Shown: piece by piece, positions 1 through 5,097 of the stretch
How the letters are laid out: the number at the start of each line of letters is the position of its first letter
Position numbering within the stretch: position 1 is the first letter of the stretch
Assembly: GCA_002369515.1 (NCBI GenBank)
Contig: DFFM01000022.1
Span: 5,803-10,899, forward strand
Direction of reading: 5' to 3'
Source: Prevotella sp. UBA3776
GTDB lineage: Bacteria; Bacteroidota; Bacteroidia; Bacteroidales; Bacteroidaceae
DNA length: 5,097 nucleotides
The notes under the pieces: model-generated
What the model was told of the DNA's origin: nothing
The model's input: only the letters and a program-made list of their open reading frames with translations
Databases searched by the model: none
Made by a program: the position numbers and the translations under genes

Positions 1-99
1 CAATACAAACAAGGAAAAACAGGTTTTTATTTGTAAAGCCCCCTTGTTTTTGTTGGTTTTCTTTGTTTTTGTTGGTTTTTAAAAGACGCAAAGCGTTAT
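1..99. repeat. right half of a dispersed palindromic intergenic repeat (partial, cut by window edge)
   Basis: AT-rich non-coding DNA. It contains a near-palindrome (AAAAAC-ag-GTTTTT, 15-28), two tandem copies of a 17-nt unit with a 19-nt period (TTGTTTTTGTTGGTTTT at 44-60 and 63-79), and a small hairpin at its right end (ACGC-aaa-GCGT, 86-96). Positions 9-34 match 5033-5058 at 25 of 26 bases in the same orientation. The right end GACGCAAAGCGTTAT (85-99) is the reverse complement, with 2 mismatches, of 4990-5004. This segment and 4990-5097 therefore look like opposite halves of one palindromic element family. No coding potential is seen. Whether it is mobile (MITE-like) or a REP-like element cannot be told from here. 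Confidence 0.7.
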
Positions 100-161
100 C
101 ATTCCCAGCGATTCCCACGTAAACACGACAACAGAAAAACAAACTCGAAACTACAGATAAT

Positions 162-218
162 TATCTCCCGACAATACGAAAATATCGTCGGGAGATATTT
201 TTTTATCTCACGACGATA
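162..218. terminator. three-armed hairpin region, probable (bidirectional) intrinsic terminator
   Basis: Arm A (162-176), arm B (183-197) and arm C (204-218) are each 15 nt. B is complementary to A with one mismatch and to C with one mismatch, with 6-nt loops on both sides. On the plus strand the A/B hairpin is followed directly by a run of Ts (198-204), the classic intrinsic terminator form; it could end a plus-strand gene lying left of the window. On the minus strand the C/B hairpin is followed by TTTT, so it could also terminate the lipase operon. The A/B mismatch is A-C on plus but a tolerable G-U on minus. The base pairing is seen directly; the terminator role is inferred. Confidence 0.65.
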
Positions 219-225
219 CGTTCAG

Positions 226-239
226 ATTTTCTAGAAAAT
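226..239. other. 14-bp perfect palindrome
   Basis: ATTTTCTAGAAAAT is exactly self-complementary and lies between the three-armed hairpin and the GC-rich trailer of the lipase gene. A perfect palindrome with no loop suits a dimeric DNA-binding protein better than an RNA hairpin. With no promoter beside it, however, its role is unknown and it may be chance in AT-rich DNA. Confidence 0.35.
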
Positions 240-260
240 TTTTCGCCATGCTGAAAAGCC

Positions 261-300
261 AAAAAAGCAGGCTTTCCTGGCAGGTGTGCCGAACCTGCCA
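261..300 (-). terminator. possible terminator hairpin of the lipase operon
   Basis: On the minus strand a perfect 8-bp stem (TGGCAGGT / ACCTGCCA, 300-293 and 285-278, 7-nt loop) is followed 11 nt later by a run of six Ts (266-261). A shorter alternative stem, CAGG-aaag-CCTG, sits closer to the T-run. It begins about 57 nt after the lipase stop codon, a normal place for a terminator. The gap between stem and T-run makes it an imperfect example, so termination may instead happen at the hairpins near 183-218. Confidence 0.4.
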
Positions 301-357
301 ATGTTTGTGCGGGCAACGGCGGCGGCTTCTCCGGGCGTGGCCTTGGCTTGGGCGGTG

Positions 358-1371
358 TCAGAGTCCGATGCGCCGTTTCAGTTCGAGCAGTGCCTTCCAG
401 TGGGTTTGTCCGTCGCGTTCGCCCATCTGTATCATGTGGATGATGCTTTCGCGGCTGAAGCTGGTGACGCCGTAGTCGCCCAGGTTTGGATTGATGTAGA
501 GGTCGGTGGCGGCACGGTTCTCATGATACTTCTTCACGTCGGGTCGCGAAACCACCCAGTCTATCACTCCGCCAATGCCGAAGGTGTCCTTGAGAGAGAA
601 GTCGCGCCGTTCGCCGGGCTTCTCTTGGGCCAGGTCGATGGCGATGACCACGTCGGCTCCCATGCTGCGCACCACATCGACGGGCAGATTGTTGAGCAGC
701 CCGCCGTCAACGAGCACCTTCTTTCCCATTCTTACGGGCTTGAAAGCTCCGGGGATGGCCATGCTTGCGCGCATGGCGCGTGGCAGGTTGCCTCGGTCGA
801 GCACCACTTCGCTCCACGACTTCACGTCGGCAGCCACGCAACGGAAGGGAATGGGCAGCTGGTTGAAGTTGATGGAGTCGCGCACCTGGGTGAGTTTCTG
901 GAAGAGGGCGACGATGTTGTCGCCCCTGACGGCGCCAAACGACGGGTCGGCCTTCTTGCTGCCTTTGCGCGAGACGGGGAATCCGAAAATGTAGGTCACT
1001 CCGTCGCGCTCGGCGTAGGGTTGGCTGCTGAGCCCTGTTTCGCGGTCGGCCAGCAGTGTGAGCCACTCCTGCGAGCGGAAGAGCGAGTCGAGCGCGTTGG
1101 CCCGGTAGCCCACGGCGTAGAGTCCGCCCACGATGGAGCCGATGCTCGTGCCGGCAATGTAGTCGATGGGGATGCCGGCCTCTTCGATGACCTTCAGCAC
1201 ACCCACCTCGGCAGCTCCCTTGGCGCCTCCCCCGCCGAGCACGAGCCCCACCTTGAGGCGTTGCTTCGCCGGGGCGTCCTGGGCGCTTGCTCCCGCTGGC
1301 ATCCATGCCATCAGCACAAGCGCCATCAGTGCGCGCAGGACTGTGCTCTTAGTCCATGTAGTCACAGCCAT
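358..1371 (-). CDS. secreted patatin-like phospholipase (PNPLA/RssA type)
   Basis: A 337-residue lipid acyl hydrolase of the patatin family, which cleaves fatty acyl esters with a Ser-Asp dyad. Residues 1-30 look like a signal peptide (hydrophobic core about 11-24, cleavage after ASA before Gln31), so it should act in the periplasm or at the outer membrane. Visible motifs are the oxyanion-hole loop GGGGAKG (46-52), the nucleophile elbow GTSIG with Ser76, a conserved RASMAIPG stretch (201-208) and DGG with catalytic Asp222. The family's RssA-like core ends near residue 250, and the tail includes a typical DLYINPNLG segment. Many Bacteroidetes relatives continue into an outer-membrane Omp85-like barrel; this one stops without it. 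I chose the ATG at 1371 because it lies 4 nt after the upstream stop and begins a good signal peptide. An in-frame ATG at 1416 would overlap the upstream gene and spoil that peptide. It is probably co-transcribed with the gene at 1376-1774. Substrate unknown. Confidence 0.93.
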   Translation of the reverse strand: MAVTTWTKSTVLRALMALVLMAWMPAGASAQDAPAKQRLKVGLVLGGGGAKGAAEVGVLKVIEEAGIPIDYIAGTSIGSIVGGLYAVGYRANALDSLFRSQEWLTLLADRETGLSSQPYAERDGVTYIFGFPVSRKGSKKADPSFGAVRGDNIVALFQKLTQVRDSINFNQLPIPFRCVAADVKSWSEVVLDRGNLPRAMRASMAIPGAFKPVRMGKKVLVDGGLLNNLPVDVVRSMGADVVIAIDLAQEKPGERRDFSLKDTFGIGGVIDWVVSRPDVKKYHENRAATDLYINPNLGDYGVTSFSRESIIHMIQMGERDGQTHWKALLELKRRIGL

Positions 1372-1375
1372 GGGC

Positions 1376-1774
1376 TTACTTGCTCTTGTTGCGGCGGAAA
1401 ATGCCCTTGAGCACACCCGATGCCTTCGAACCTGCCTTCTTCATGCCGCGCCAGGCGTGAACCCCGGCACTGTCGATGCGCTCGCCGATGATCTCAGCCT
1501 TTTCGCGGGCAAAGCGGCGGCGGTAGCGTGTGCGGTACTCCATGTAGAGTTCCAGCTGGTCGTTGTTCATCTTTTTCTTGTAGGTATCGTGATACTCCGA
1601 TGTGAGTTGCTTGTAAGTTTTCTTGAACTCCTTCTTCTCGCTGTCGCCGATGGAGTCGCGACCTTCTACGGTTTCCACCAATTGCTTGTAGCGGTTCAGA
1701 AATGTTTCAACACTTTGTGCCCTGGCCATCGTCATGACGCATGCCAGAAGCATAGTCAATACAATCTTTTTCAT
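1376..1774 (-). CDS. small basic secreted protein of unknown function
   Basis: A 132-residue protein I cannot assign to a named family. Residues 1-19 form a signal peptide (MKK start, short hydrophobic core, cleavage after ARA before Gln20). Cys12 in LLAC is a poor lipobox match, so lipidation is unlikely but not excluded. The mature part looks mostly helical and strongly basic: by my count 28 Lys/Arg against 16 Asp/Glu, with a Tyr/Lys/Arg-rich middle (about 47-90) and a cationic, Gly/Ser-containing tail (109-132). Binding to an acidic surface such as membrane lipid or LPS is a guess. It is the first gene of a likely two-gene operon with the patatin lipase (stop to start gap 4 nt). The start at 1774 gives the signal peptide. 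The in-frame ATG at 1837 is excluded because it overlaps the -33 box of the promoter, so it would lie upstream of the transcript. The leader is short and A-rich, with no Shine-Dalgarno. Confidence 0.8.
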   Translation of the reverse strand: MKKIVLTMLLACVMTMARAQSVETFLNRYKQLVETVEGRDSIGDSEKKEFKKTYKQLTSEYHDTYKKKMNNDQLELYMEYRTRYRRRFAREKAEIIGERIDSAGVHAWRGMKKAGSKASGVLKGIFRRNKSK

Positions 1775-1806
1775 TTTCAATTTACTGTTTTTGGGTTTAT
1801 CCGCGC

Positions 1807-1838
1807 CAAAAGTAGCAATAATAATTTTAGGTGGCAAA
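1807..1838 (-). promoter_or_regulatory. Bacteroidetes-type promoter of the basic protein / lipase operon
   Basis: Read on the minus strand, a TTTG -33 box (1838-1835) is followed after exactly 20 nt by TACTTTTG (1814-1807). The latter fits the Bacteroidetes -7 consensus TAnnTTTG in full. Transcription should start near 1800-1803, giving a leader of roughly 27-30 nt before the ATG at 1774. Both boxes and the spacing match the known primary sigma factor pattern of Bacteroides relatives. Confidence 0.8.
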
Positions 1839-1952
1839 GAATTTGGGTTAAATGTTGAATTGAAAACTTAGCCATTGTTAAAACGCTGCATAAAATGGCA
1901 TTTTGCGGTAAAATGATAAAAAAAACGACAAAACATGCACGGCGGTTGGCAT

Positions 1953-1968
1953 TAATTTTGTAATTTTG
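1953..1968 (+). promoter_or_regulatory. tandem -7 boxes of nnr
   Basis: Two back-to-back copies of TAATTTTG (1953-1960 and 1961-1968) each match the Bacteroidetes -7 consensus TAnnTTTG. No TTTG -33 box is seen 19-21 nt upstream of either. The second copy ends only 5 nt before the nnr ATG, so transcription should start within a few bases of the start codon, giving a leaderless or nearly leaderless mRNA. The -7 boxes of this promoter and of the divergent one at 1807-1838 lie about 140 bp apart. Confidence 0.7.
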
Positions 1969-1973
1969 CACGT

Positions 1974-3491
1974 ATGAAAATTTTCACCAGTGCTCAGATT
2001 CATGAGCTTGACCAATATACCATAGAACACGAGCCCATCACATCGTTCGATTTGATGGAGCGCGCCGCCCGTGCGCTGACGTTCGCCATTGCCGAGCGGT
2101 GGAGCAACGCCACCCCCTTCGTGGTGTTTGCCGGTCCGGGCAACAATGGCGGCGATGCGCTGGCCGTGGCCCGCATGCTGGCCGACAAGGACTACTGGGT
2201 GGATGTCTATCTGTTCAACATCAGTGGCCATCTTTCGCCCGACTGCGCTAAGAACAAGCAGCTTGTGGCCGACCACAAGCGCATCAAGAGTTTCACCGAG
2301 GTGACCCAGCAGTTCGACCCGCCCAAGCTGGAGAAGGACACCGTGGTCATCGACGGGCTGTTCGGCTCGGGGCTGAACAAACCCCTGGCGGGCGGTTTCG
2401 CCTCGCTTGTGAAATACATCAACCAGGCCCCCTCGCGCGTGGTGAGCATCGACATCCCCTCGGGTCTCATGACCGAGGACAACACCATGAACGTGCTGGC
2501 CAACATCGTCAAGGCCGACCTCACGCTCACCCTGCAGCAGAAGAAACTGGCCTTCCTCTTTCCCGAGAACCAACAGTTCATCGGCGAACTGCGTGTGCTC
2601 GACATCCGGCTGAGCCCCAAGTTCATCGAGGAGACCAAGGCCAGCTACATGGTGGCCGAGGAGAACGACCTGCGCCCCCTGATGCGTCAGCGCAATGCCT
2701 TCGCCCACAAGGGCAACATGGGCAATGCCCTCATCATTGCGGGCAGCTATGGCATGGCGGGTGCCGCCGTGCTGGCAGCCAAGGGCTGTCTGCGCGCCGG
2801 GGCGGGCAAAGTGACCATCGACACCCCAAAGCGCAACAACGACATCCTGCAAATATCGGTGCCCGAGGCCGTCATCATCCATGACTACGAGGACACCCAC
2901 TTCTCCGAACCCGTGGAAACGCAAGACTTCGATGCCGTGGGCATGGGGCCGGGCATGGGGCAGTCGGAGAACACGGCCATCGCCATGATTGCGCAGGTGA
3001 GGCGTACGCAGTGCCCACAGGTGCTCGACGCCGACGCGCTCAACATGCTGGCCAAGCACCGCGCCTGGACGCAGCAGCTGCCCAAGGACATCATCATGAC
3101 TCCCCATCCCAAGGAGTTCGACAGGCTGAGCGGCTCGCCCTCGGGCGACAGCTACGAGCGGCTGAGCAAGGCGCGCGACATGGCCGAACGGCTTCATGCC
3201 TACATCGTGCTGAAAGGCCACTACTCGGCGCTCTGCACTCCCGACCGCCGCGTCATCTTCAATTCCACGGGCAATGCAGGCATGGCCACCGCCGGCAGCG
3301 GCGATGTGCTCACCGGCATCATTACCGGCCTGTTGGCCCGCGGCTACCGTCACGAGGAAGCTTGTCTGCTGGGCATGTATCTGCATGGGCTGGCGGGCGA
3401 CTTGGCTGTCCGCGATTTGGGCGAGGAGAGCCTTCTGGCCAGCGACATCGTTGGCTATCTGCCGCAGGCTTTCCGAAGAATGAAGGACTAG
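1974..3491 (+). CDS. nnr: bifunctional NAD(P)H-hydrate epimerase / ADP-dependent NAD(P)H-hydrate dehydratase
   Basis: A cytoplasmic metabolite-repair enzyme of 505 residues, the usual length for the fused form. The N-terminal YjeF_N domain (about 1-215) interconverts the R and S epimers of hydrated NADH/NADPH. The C-terminal ribokinase-like domain (about 230-500) dehydrates the S form back to NAD(P)H using ADP. N-domain motifs: GPGNNGGD (54-61), IDGLFGSG (126-133) with Asp127, and DIPSGL (160-165). C-domain motifs: HKGNMG (245-250), GSYGMAGAA (257-265), GPGMG (325-329), DADAL (352-356), TPHPKEF (376-382), LKG (413-415), and GNAGMATAGSGDVLTG (433-448) with catalytic Asp444. No key residue is missing and no frameshift is seen. 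The start at 1974 gives the family's usual MKIFTSAQI opening and lies directly after two -7 boxes. It is transcribed divergently from the lipase operon. The following gene is 378 nt away across a repeat block, so co-transcription is uncertain. Confidence 0.97.
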   Translation: MKIFTSAQIHELDQYTIEHEPITSFDLMERAARALTFAIAERWSNATPFVVFAGPGNNGGDALAVARMLADKDYWVDVYLFNISGHLSPDCAKNKQLVADHKRIKSFTEVTQQFDPPKLEKDTVVIDGLFGSGLNKPLAGGFASLVKYINQAPSRVVSIDIPSGLMTEDNTMNVLANIVKADLTLTLQQKKLAFLFPENQQFIGELRVLDIRLSPKFIEETKASYMVAEENDLRPLMRQRNAFAHKGNMGNALIIAGSYGMAGAAVLAAKGCLRAGAGKVTIDTPKRNNDILQISVPEAVIIHDYEDTHFSEPVETQDFDAVGMGPGMGQSENTAIAMIAQVRRTQCPQVLDADALNMLAKHRAWTQQLPKDIIMTPHPKEFDRLSGSPSGDSYERLSKARDMAERLHAYIVLKGHYSALCTPDRRVIFNSTGNAGMATAGSGDVLTGIITGLLARGYRHEEACLLGMYLHGLAGDLAVRDLGEESLLASDIVGYLPQAFRRMKD

Positions 3492-3515
3492 GAGTATCTG
3501 AAGCTCCGCTTTCTA

Positions 3516-3569
3516 GGAGTTAGCGGGAGTTAACAGTAGTTAACGAGCCTCCGGCTCGTGGAGTTAGCG
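3516..3569 (+). repeat. 10-bp tandem repeats (GGAGTTAGCG type) with a small hairpin
   Basis: Three adjacent decamers, GGAGTTAGCG (3516-3525), GGAGTTAACA (3526-3535) and GTAGTTAACG (3536-3545), are followed by a perfect 7-bp hairpin (ACGAGCC-tcc-GGCTCGT, 3543-3559) and an exact repeat of the first decamer (3560-3569). The block starts 24 nt after the nnr stop. The hairpin has no T-run after it, so it is not a standard terminator. Confidence 0.75.
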
Positions 3570-3760
3570 CGCATTTGAGCATTCCCGCCAAACGGGAAAG
3601 GCTACGGGTAGGCTACGGAACGTCGGGAATGGCGGCGTAAGCCTAAGGGCAATCTATAAAGGAGAACAAATGTCCGTTAACTTCACAGCCTGAATTGAAA
3701 ATCGGCGGCCGTAGGGAAAGCCAAAGGCTGCTAACTTCCGATAACTCCAGTTAACTCCCG
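3524..3760. repeat. inverted-repeat element filling the nnr-DUF4831 spacer
   Basis: The arms 3524-3545 and 3739-3760 are inverted copies matching at 19 of 22 positions. The right arm extends inward (3731-3738), so that the minus strand again shows three decamers of the GGAGTTAAC type. The interior holds a hairpin TTCCCG-ccaaa-CGGGAA (3582-3598), a second CGGGAAT (3624-3630) that could replace its 3' arm, and an 11-nt tandem duplication starting GGCTACGG (3600-3607, 3611-3618). No gene is supported here. It resembles a small non-autonomous or REP-like intergenic element. I see no transposase and no clear target-site duplication. Confidence 0.6.
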
Positions 3761-3869
3761 ACATGCGGAAGTTGAGTGAAGGAGAAAAGGAGTGGAAGGA
3801 GTGCAGACAACACTTCTGCAAATCATAAAGATCAATGTTCAAAATACAAAGACAAAAGTTCAAACGATA

Positions 3870-4916
3870 ATGAAGAAAACCATTTTAGCCCTGTTGCTGC
3901 TTGGCAGCACAATGTCGCTGGCCGCTCAGGAAGAGACCAAATACTTCCTGCCGCGCACAGCACTGCGTTTCACCATGCTGATAGAAAAATCGAGCTACAC
4001 ACCCGGCGAGTACTGCCAGTTTGCTGAGCGATTCTTCAAAAAAAGCAGCCAAGGCACCGAGCCGTCGGTGGGCTACCGCATTCTCTCCATCGATATTACG
4101 CCCTACGGAGTGCCCGACTCTACCAAGAGCTTCAAGGCCAAGACCGACTACAAGCGCAACATCCGACTCATCAACCTCGACGACAGCGGCATTCTCACCT
4201 CCATCAACACCGAGCCCCACCGGTTTCTGGCCCCCGACCGTCGTTTCCGCCCGGCCCTGAAGGACGCACCGCTCAATCCGCACGACTTCATGAGCCAGGA
4301 GATTCTCTCGGCGGGCAGCAAAGCCAAGATGGCGGAGCTCACGGCACAGGAAATCTACGACATCCGCGAAAGCAAGAACCAGCTGGCGCGCGGTCAGGCC
4401 GACTTCATGCCCAACGACGGGCAGCAGCTCAAGCTCATGCTCCAGCAGCTCGACACCCAGGAGGCTGCCCTGCTGCAGGTGTTCGAGGGTACTACCGTGC
4501 GCGACACTTCGGAAATCAGCCTGGTCTATATTCCCGAACGCGAAATCACCAAGCAGATTCTCTTCCGTTTCTCCAAGCACTTCGGGCTCACTGAAGGCAA
4601 CGACCTCTCGGGCGCACCTTATTATTTCAGCATCGAAGACCTCCACATCACACCCAAAATACAGGTGGCCGCCGAAAAAGGCAAAAAAGAGAAAGACAAG
4701 GACATGGAGGGCTTCTACGTCAATCTGCCCGGAAAAATCCGCGTGAAGGTGTTCAAGGACGAAAACGTCATTGCCAACCAGGAACTTTTCGCAGCCCAGT
4801 TCGGACAGACCGAAATGCTCGACGAGGCGCTGTTCAGCAAGAAACTCATCACCAGCGTGGTGCTCGACCCCGTCACGGGCAATCTTGAAAGCATCAAGAC
4901 CGACACGGCGGAGTGA
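3870..4916 (+). CDS. DUF4831 family secreted protein, function unknown
   Basis: A 348-residue protein I recognise as DUF4831-like, a family of exported proteins in Bacteroidales with no established function. Residues 1-19 are a signal peptide (MKK, leucine-rich core, cleavage after LAA before Gln20), placing it in the periplasm or envelope. Family-like stretches are YFLPRTALRFTMLIEKSSYT (25-44), the Tyr/Pro/Gly segment TPGEYCQFAERFF (44-56), an Arg/Asn-rich helix followed by ADFMPNDGQQLKLMLQQL (177-194), and a beta-rich C-terminus with FYVNLPGKIRVKVF (282-295), AAQFGQTE (308-315) and LDPVTG (332-337). A highly charged Lys/Glu/Asp linker lies at 268-280. I chose the ATG at 3870 because it starts the signal peptide; the ATG at 3792 would add 26 non-signal residues. 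The leader is A-rich (AAAGACAAAAG type), normal for this phylum. I see no TAnnTTTG promoter in the gap, so it either uses a divergent promoter or depends on read-through from nnr. Confidence 0.87.
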   Translation: MKKTILALLLLGSTMSLAAQEETKYFLPRTALRFTMLIEKSSYTPGEYCQFAERFFKKSSQGTEPSVGYRILSIDITPYGVPDSTKSFKAKTDYKRNIRLINLDDSGILTSINTEPHRFLAPDRRFRPALKDAPLNPHDFMSQEILSAGSKAKMAELTAQEIYDIRESKNQLARGQADFMPNDGQQLKLMLQQLDTQEAALLQVFEGTTVRDTSEISLVYIPEREITKQILFRFSKHFGLTEGNDLSGAPYYFSIEDLHITPKIQVAAEKGKKEKDKDMEGFYVNLPGKIRVKVFKDENVIANQELFAAQFGQTEMLDEALFSKKLITSVVLDPVTGNLESIKTDTAE

Positions 4917-4989
4917 AACAAAAATATGATGATCCGTACTCGTACCACCAAATCCTTTGTAGCTTAAAAACATCCACATAGATGGAAGA

Positions 4990-5097
4990 ATAACGCTCCG
5001 CGTCGTTCAAAAACCAATAAAAACCAACAAGGACAAGGAAAAACAAGTTTTTATTTGTTTTGTAAGACTGCCTGTTTTTGTTGGTTTTTCTTTGTTT
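4990..5097. repeat. left half of the dispersed palindromic intergenic repeat (partial, cut by window edge)
   Basis: It begins with ATAACGCTCCGCGTC (4990-5004), the inverted counterpart of the right end of the 1-99 element, then AAAAACCAA and AAAAACCAACAA units. A 12-bp perfect inverted repeat (AAAAACCAACAA 5019-5030, TTGTTGGTTTTT 5078-5089) encloses the near-palindrome AAAAAC-aa-GTTTTT (5039-5052). The series TGTTTTTGTTGGTTTTTCTT then runs off the window. As RNA the 12-bp stem plus T-rich tail might also help terminate transcription of the gene ending at 4916, but that is a guess. The stretch 4917-4989 before it shows nothing recognisable. Confidence 0.7.

Noticed and set aside
286..1410. Long plus-strand open frame opposite the patatin lipase
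   Set aside because: It has no family motifs and is rich in His, Val, Ala and Gly as expected for the antisense of GC-rich codons. The minus strand has clear catalytic motifs.
1372..1416. Earlier start for the patatin lipase at 1416
   Set aside because: It would overlap the upstream gene by 41 nt and put 15 polar residues before a normal signal peptide.
1739..1774. Lipoprotein signal (Cys12) in the small basic protein
   Set aside because: Leu at the position two before the Cys is a poor lipobox fit, and a better signal peptidase I site (ARA before Gln20) follows.
1878..3386. 502-codon minus-strand open frame opposite nnr
   Set aside because: The plus strand carries every Nnr motif in order. 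The antisense frame is compositional and has no recognisable domain.
3011..3523. 170-codon plus-strand frame overlapping the end of nnr
   Set aside because: Out-of-frame product rich in Arg, His and Ala, fully inside a well-supported gene.
3670..3693. Seven-codon micro-ORF (ATG at 3670) with a good GGAG upstream
   Set aside because: It lies inside the repeat block, Bacteroidetes rarely rely on Shine-Dalgarno sites, and nothing else supports translation. Kept only as a curiosity.
3516..3760. CRISPR-like array
   Set aside because: The units are 10 bp and abut each other with no regular spacers, they occur in both orientations, and no cas gene is present.
3885..4979. 364-codon minus-strand open frame opposite the DUF4831 gene
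   Set aside because: Antisense shadow of GC-rich codons. The plus-strand product has a signal peptide and family-like segments.

Overview
The window reads as chromosomal DNA of a Bacteroidales bacterium, most likely a Prevotella-like member of the Prevotellaceae. The reasons are: TAnnTTTG-type -7 promoter boxes, one with a well-spaced TTTG -33 box; A-rich rather than Shine-Dalgarno leaders; a DUF4831-type protein, a family I know from Bacteroidales; and GC-rich genes set in AT-rich spacers. This is an inference from sequence style, not a database result.

Layout, left to right. Positions 1-357 hold no gene. They contain half of a dispersed palindromic repeat (1-99), a three-armed hairpin region that should act as a terminator (162-218), a 14-bp palindrome (226-239) and a GC-rich 3' trailer with a second hairpin (about 261-357). 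Two minus-strand genes follow, 4 nt apart and probably one operon: a small, strongly basic secreted protein of unknown function (1774 to 1376), then a secreted patatin-like phospholipase (1371 to 358). Their promoter is clear at 1807-1838. Divergent from it, a tandem -7 box lies immediately before nnr (1974-3491), which encodes the fused NAD(P)H-hydrate epimerase / ADP-dependent dehydratase. A 378-nt gap after nnr is filled with 10-bp repeats and inverted repeats. Next comes a secreted DUF4831-family protein (3870-4916). The window closes with the opposite half of another copy of the palindromic repeat seen at its left edge (4990-5097).

The genes do not form one obvious pathway. Nnr is a cytoplasmic housekeeping enzyme that repairs damaged NADH and NADPH. 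The other three products all carry signal peptides and should act in the periplasm or cell envelope. The only functional pairing suggested by gene order is the basic protein with the patatin lipase. The most unusual material is non-coding: the two half-elements at the window edges, the decamer repeat block after nnr, and the three-armed hairpin near the left end. I see no tRNA, rRNA, CRISPR array, transposase or phage gene.
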